Shown piece by piece: positions 60,643-64,000 of a stretch of DNA of 64,000 nucleotides. The position numbers and the translations under genes are program-made. The notes beneath the pieces are model-generated. The model made no database searches, had not been told where the DNA came from, and saw only the letters and a program-made list of their open reading frames with translations. Each line of letters starts with the position of its first letter. The stretch's first letter is position 1. This stretch comes from Sphaerisporangium sp. (GTDB lineage Bacteria > Actinomycetota > Actinomycetes > Streptosporangiales > Streptosporangiaceae): positions 1 through 64,000 of the forward strand of contig JAOPYI010000169.1 in NCBI GenBank assembly GCA_025964675.1, written 5' to 3'.

Positions 60643-62505
60643 GCAGCTCTCTGGGGCGGGCCTCATCGTCTCCGGCCTGAAGTCCACCTTCGAGAAATAC
60701 TTTTTGAGCAGCGCCCGCACCGTGCCGTCGGCGTACATCTGCGCGATGGCGCCGCGGACCGCCTTGCAGGCCCTGATGTCGCCCTTCTTGACGGCCACGG
60801 CGTACCTCTCATCGGTCAGCCTGGCGCCCAGCACCTTGTACCGGATGCTCTCGCGGTCCGCGAAGCCGGCGAGGAGCAGGTCGTCGCCGGGAACGGCGTC
60901 GACCTCGCCGTGGTGCAGCATGTTCATGCAGTCGGCGTAGGTGCCGACGGAGACGAGCTGCACCTTGACGGCGTCCTGCACGATCCCGGTCGACATGCTC
61001 GATCCCGGCGAGCACATCTTGCGCCCCTCCAGGTCGGCGACCTTGTTGAAGGGGTCGCCTTTGCGCACCAGCACGTCGACGTGGGCGGTGTAGTACGGCC
61101 CCGCGAACGTGACCTGGTTGTTGTCGTTGATCGGGTACGTCGCGATCACCAGGTCGGCCTTGCCGGAGTCCAGCAGGGAGACCCTCGCGGCCATGCTGGA
61201 CGCGATGAAGCTGACGCCTCCGGCGGGAACGCCGAGCTGCTTGGCGATGTAGGTGCCGACCTCCACCTCGAACCCGTGCCACTCTCCCCCGTCGCTGAGG
61301 GCGATGCCCGGCAGCAGGTCGCGCATGGCGATGGTCAGCCTGTGCGTCTTGGCCGCCTTGTCGACGAGGGAGAGGAACGACGCGGGCGTGGCCGGCCGGT
61401 GGGGCGTGCCGGCCTTCGACGTCGCGGGGGGCGGGCTGCTCCGTGAGCCCGGTCCCCACTGCCTGGCGGCGAGGGCGCCACCGCCCGCGAGCACCATGAC
61501 GGCGACCGCCGCGGCGACCCACCGGCCCCTGCGTGACCTCCTGGGCGGCGCATGGCCGGCCGGATCAGGTGCCGGGGGCGGGCCCGAAGCCTCCGGCGGG
61601 AGGTTCCGTCCCCGGTCGGCCCAGCCGGACGCGAACGTCTCACGTCCGGCCAGCTCCGCGCCCTGGCTCAGCACGGCGGTGGACGCGCCGACCGCCTCGG
61701 CGTGGCCGAGCAGGCTCAGCAGTATCCGGTCGGCCGAGGGCCTGCCGCCCGGCGCCTTGCTCAGGCAGGAACGCACCACGCCCCGCAGCGGCTCGGGGAG
61801 GTCGCTCACGTCGGCCTCGTGGTTGAGCACGCGGTTCAGGACCACGGCGATGGAGTTGCCGCCGAAGGGGACCGATCCGGTGGCCGCGAAGGCGACCGTC
61901 GAGGCCCACGCGAACACGTCGGCGGGCGGGCCCACCTCGCCGCCGGAGATCTGCTCGGGCGCCATGTAGGCGGGAGTGCCGACGGCCCTGCTGGTGATCG
62001 TGCCGGTGGAGTCGAGGATGCGAGCGATGCCGAAGTCGACGACCCTCGGCCCGTCGGCCGCCATGAGCACGTTGTCGGGCTTGAAGTCGCGGTGAACGAT
62101 GCCCGCGTGGTGGATGGCCGTCAGCGCCGTGGCCGTGCCGACGGCGAGGCGTTCGAGCGCGCTGCCCGAAAGCGGCCCGGTGTCCTCGACGGTCTCACGC
62201 AGCGACCGGCCCTCGATGTACTCGCTGGCGATGTACGGCGTGTCACCGTCGAGGTCGGCGGCGATCACCCGGGCCGTGCAGAAGGAGGCGACCCGCTCGG
62301 CGGCCTTCAGCTCCCGCCCGAAGCGCGACCTCGCCGTCAGGTCGCCCGTGAACTTGACATGCAGCAACTTGACCGCGGCGCGCTCTCCGGCGTCGGTCTG
62401 GCCGAGGTAGACGACCCCCTGGCCACCCTCCCCGATGCGCCCGGCGAGTCTGAAGGGCCCTAGCTGCTGGGGGTCCCCCCGTCCGAGCGGCCCGAGCTCC
62501 GGCAT
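60637..62505 (-). CDS. Ser/Thr protein kinase fused to an extracellular solute-binding sensor
   Basis: A 622-residue receptor kinase. The kinase domain (about 15-275) has Gly loop GEGGQG at 25-30, Lys46 (AAVKLL), catalytic H138-R-D140 (HRDFKPDN), D157-F-G and A182-P-E, so it should be active. After a Pro-rich linker and one membrane helix (about 327-348) comes a family 3 (amino-acid ABC type) solute-binding domain (about 390-618; MRDLLPGIALSDGGEWHGFE, VSLLDSGKADLVIATYPIN, FAGPYYTAHVDVLVR). Four Cys there may form disulfides. It would sense a small ligand outside and phosphorylate proteins inside. ATG at 62505; an extension to 62556 lacks a ribosome site. Confidence 0.92.
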   Translation of the reverse strand: MPELGPLGRGDPQQLGPFRLAGRIGEGGQGVVYLGQTDAGERAAVKLLHVKFTGDLTARSRFGRELKAAERVASFCTARVIAADLDGDTPYIASEYIEGRSLRETVEDTGPLSGSALERLAVGTATALTAIHHAGIVHRDFKPDNVLMAADGPRVVDFGIARILDSTGTITSRAVGTPAYMAPEQISGGEVGPPADVFAWASTVAFAATGSVPFGGNSIAVVLNRVLNHEADVSDLPEPLRGVVRSCLSKAPGGRPSADRILLSLLGHAEAVGASTAVLSQGAELAGRETFASGWADRGRNLPPEASGPPPAPDPAGHAPPRRSRRGRWVAAAVAVMVLAGGGALAARQWGPGSRSSPPPATSKAGTPHRPATPASFLSLVDKAAKTHRLTIAMRDLLPGIALSDGGEWHGFEVEVGTYIAKQLGVPAGGVSFIASSMAARVSLLDSGKADLVIATYPINDNNQVTFAGPYYTAHVDVLVRKGDPFNKVADLEGRKMCSPGSSMSTGIVQDAVKVQLVSVGTYADCMNMLHHGEVDAVPGDDLLLAGFADRESIRYKVLGARLTDERYAVAVKKGDIRACKAVRGAIAQMYADGTVRALLKKYFSKVDFRPETMRPAPESCG

Positions 62506-62632
62506 TCCTGTCCCCGTGGTCTGGTCAAGTATTGACCATGAGAACTTTACGGCCACTTGGTGGTTTTACAGGGTACCGATACCACGCCGTAACCTCCCAA
62601 GTCGTCCTTTCCGCCTTGCCTGCGACGTCGGA

Positions 62633-62661
62633 GGCCGCCCACCGGAAACCGGTGGACGGCC
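62633..62661 (-). terminator. terminator of the azoreductase gene
   Basis: A long stem: CCACCGG/CCGGTGG around an AAA loop, extended by GGCCG/CGGCC after one mismatch. It lies 43 bp after the azoR stop on the minus strand. Confidence 0.65.
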
Positions 62662-62703
62662 CCTTCGCCGCTGCGGCCGTACTAGACGGCCGACAATGGG
62701 GTC

Positions 62704-63351
62704 CTAGGCCAGTGCGGATGCCGGGGACCAAAGACCGTCGATCTCTTGCTCGGCCGCCGCGAGGCTCTTGGCGGCCAGCGGGATCAGCTCGGCCATGGCC
62801 GGCGTTACCTCGGCGAGGGTGAGCTCGGCCGCGATGAAGCGCGGCTCCAGGCCCGTTGCCGCCAGGCCGTGCGGTAGCCACGGCTCGGCGTGGTCCCAGC
62901 CTTCGCGTGGCGTGCCCGCGCCGTAGCCGCCGCCTCGGCTGGCGAGCACGACGAAGTCGCGTCCGCTGAGCAGACCGGTGTGGGTCTCGAGGTCGATCGC
63001 CAGCCCGGGGGCGATGAGGTGGTCGACCCAGGCCTTGACGCTGCTGGGTGCGCCGAAGTTGTACAGCGGGAGGCCCAGCACGATCGTGTCGGCCTCCTTC
63101 ACCTCGCTGATCAGCAGCTCGGTCAGCGCCCAGGACTCGGCTTCGGCCGCTGTGTGCTGGTCGCGCGGCAGTATCCGGGCCATCCCACCGGCCGCATCAA
63201 GGTGTGGCAGGGGATCACGGCCGAGGTCACGGTAGGTGACGGTGCCGCCGGGATGCGCGGCGCGCCAGACGGCGGCGGCCCGGGCGGTGAGCTTGCGGCT
63301 GACGGAGCCGTCGCCCCGGATGCTTGAGTCGATGTGCAGCAGGTGAGCCAC
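62704..63351 (-). CDS. azoR: FMN-dependent NADH-azoreductase
   Basis: A 215-residue flavodoxin-like protein of the AzoR family. LLHIDSSIRGDGSVSRKL binds the FMN phosphate, LGLPLYNFGAPSSVKAWVDH is the conserved core, and VVLASRGGGYGAG lines the isoalloxazine. It reduces azo compounds and quinones, a detoxification role. The GTG at 63351 has GGAAGG 8 nt upstream; the frame stays open further upstream without a signal. Divergent from marR. Confidence 0.9.
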   Translation of the reverse strand: MAHLLHIDSSIRGDGSVSRKLTARAAAVWRAAHPGGTVTYRDLGRDPLPHLDAAGGMARILPRDQHTAAEAESWALTELLISEVKEADTIVLGLPLYNFGAPSSVKAWVDHLIAPGLAIDLETHTGLLSGRDFVVLASRGGGYGAGTPREGWDHAEPWLPHGLAATGLEPRFIAAELTLAEVTPAMAELIPLAAKSLAAAEQEIDGLWSPASALA

Positions 63352-63387
63352 TTCATTGACCTTCCATAGTTGGTTGGTGCTGCACAA

Positions 63388-63417
63388 ATCATTAGCCTCA
63401 TATGGATAGGACGTCAA
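63388..63417 (-). promoter_or_regulatory. candidate azoR promoter
   Basis: On the minus strand TTGACG (63417-63412) and AATGAT (63393-63388) are 18 bp apart. Predicted start near 63381, giving a 30-nt leader with the GGAAGG site. Confidence 0.45.
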
Positions 63418-63423
63418 ATCGGC

Positions 63424-63429
63424 TAGACT
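63424..63429 (+). promoter_or_regulatory. -10 element of leaderless marR mRNA
   Basis: TAGACT ends 6 nt before the ATG at 63436, with no ribosome site. Confidence 0.5.
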
Positions 63430-63435
63430 CGGCTC

Positions 63436-63894
63436 ATGACCTCCCAGCCCGTTGTGAGCCAGCCGGTGCACCGGTCCGGCGCGCTGCTCGACCATCTCGC
63501 GCGCCGCATGCGTCTGCGTGCCGAGTCGGTGCTGGCGCCGTTTCGCCTGCGACCTCGCCACCTCGTCGCCCTCACGGTGCTACGGGGTCGCGACGGCATC
63601 ACTCAGCAGGCGCTCTCGATCACGCTGGAGATGGACGGGACGAACATCGTCGGACTGCTCAACGAACTCGAGGCCGAGGATCTGATCGAGCGACGGCGCT
63701 CGCCCGAGGATCGTCGCCGCCACCTCGTCGCGCTCACCGAAGCCGGGGCGAAGCGACTCGCGGAGGCCGAGTGCGCACTCGCGGCGGTTGAGAAAGAGGT
63801 GCTCGGAGCGCTCGACGACAGCCAGCGCGAGGCGCTCCACAGCCTGCTCCTGCAGGCGGCCATGGGTAGCGACGTGAGCTGCCCCCTTGACTAG
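63436..63894 (+). CDS. MarR-family regulator next to azoR
   Basis: A 152-residue MarR-type protein. The helix-turn-helix is ITQQALSITLEMDGTNIVGL, the wing is RRRSPEDRRRHLVALTEAG, and long flanking helices form the dimer. It is divergent from the azoreductase gene, so it probably controls it in response to electrophiles or dyes. ATG at 63436. The gene is complete. Confidence 0.9.
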   Translation: MTSQPVVSQPVHRSGALLDHLARRMRLRAESVLAPFRLRPRHLVALTVLRGRDGITQQALSITLEMDGTNIVGLLNELEAEDLIERRRSPEDRRRHLVALTEAGAKRLAEAECALAAVEKEVLGALDDSQREALHSLLLQAAMGSDVSCPLD

Positions 63895-64000
63895 GGCCTG
63901 TCCCCGACGTCGGTCACAGCTACTCGTCGCTCACGGCGATGCTTCCTGGCGTTCCCCGGCTCCAGGGCACAGAGGGAGCCGGATGCCTCTCTAGAGGCCC
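63895..64000. other. end of window without a recognised gene
   Basis: 106 bp after marR. Only a short near-palindrome GCCTCT-CT-AGAGGC near 63983-63996 is visible. Nothing else is supported. Confidence 0.4.

Noticed and set aside
63895-64000. Possible insertion-sequence end
   Set aside because: Only a short near-palindrome is visible, with no transposase frame or matching inverted end in the window.

Overview
The window is GC-rich, gene-dense DNA with ATGA/GTGA stop-start overlaps, GTG and TTG starts, a Tad/Flp pilus locus, an FtsK/EssC-type protein with a WXG100 protein, and an actinobacterial gamma-glutamylcyclotransferase. This fits a filamentous actinobacterium. Gene content and order suggest the Streptosporangiales (Nonomuraea/Streptosporangium-like), but that is inference from memory, not a search. 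No rRNA, tRNA, complete insertion sequence or CRISPR array was found.

Layout. (1) 3-11026, minus strand: a Tad (Flp) pilus locus read from a CpaB-like SAF protein through CpaE-like, CpaF/TadA, TadB, TadC, Flp pilin and three TadE-like pseudopilins into a membrane LysM-BTAD regulator, followed by a lipoprotein and a secreted protein. (2) 11.4-12.8 kb: cutA, a cluster of DnaA-box-like 9-mers, and a secreted-repeat lipoprotein. (3) 12.9-18.0 kb: a 1560-residue EccC/EssC-like ATPase converging on a WXG100 protein. (4) 18.2-25.0 kb: a biotin-dependent carboxylase alpha subunit, two secreted membrane proteins that share a cytoplasmic domain, a quinone-reductase-type flavoprotein and a GGCT-like protein. 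(5) 25.1-48.6 kb: a nucleoside region with two paralogous BMP-family ABC importer operons. One is led by a GntR regulator and ends in a uridine phosphorylase-type enzyme and an adenosine deaminase-like enzyme. The other ends in cytidine deaminase and thymidine phosphorylase. Between them lie kynureninase, purine nucleoside phosphorylase, a phosphohexomutase, a second adenosine deaminase, a cupin, an AMIN-like lipoprotein and a MarR/MFS pair. (6) 48.7-58.4 kb: M20 amidohydrolase, carboxylate-amine ligase, a DD-carboxypeptidase, a BrkB-like protein, trpS, a CNNM/CorC protein, galE and a DUF11-repeat protein. (7) 58.5-63.9 kb: an MFS/PadR pair, a Ser/Thr kinase fused to an extracellular solute-binding domain, and an azoreductase/MarR pair.

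How it works together. The importer operons probably bring in nucleosides, which the encoded deaminases and phosphorylases split into bases and pentose-1-phosphates; the phosphohexomutase may then interconvert the sugar phosphates. The GntR operon carries a perfect 23-bp palindrome just upstream of gntR, which suggests autoregulation. Three transcription factors (two MarR, one PadR) sit divergently from the genes they probably control, and each appears to be translated from a leaderless or nearly leaderless mRNA.

The most noteworthy items are the kinase-solute-binding fusion, the domain shared by the adjacent TPM and pentapeptide proteins, the DnaA-box cluster away from any dnaA gene, the phased PadR operators, the ~21-nt repeat array inside the second importer operon, and the orphan EccC-like protein with two altered P-loops.
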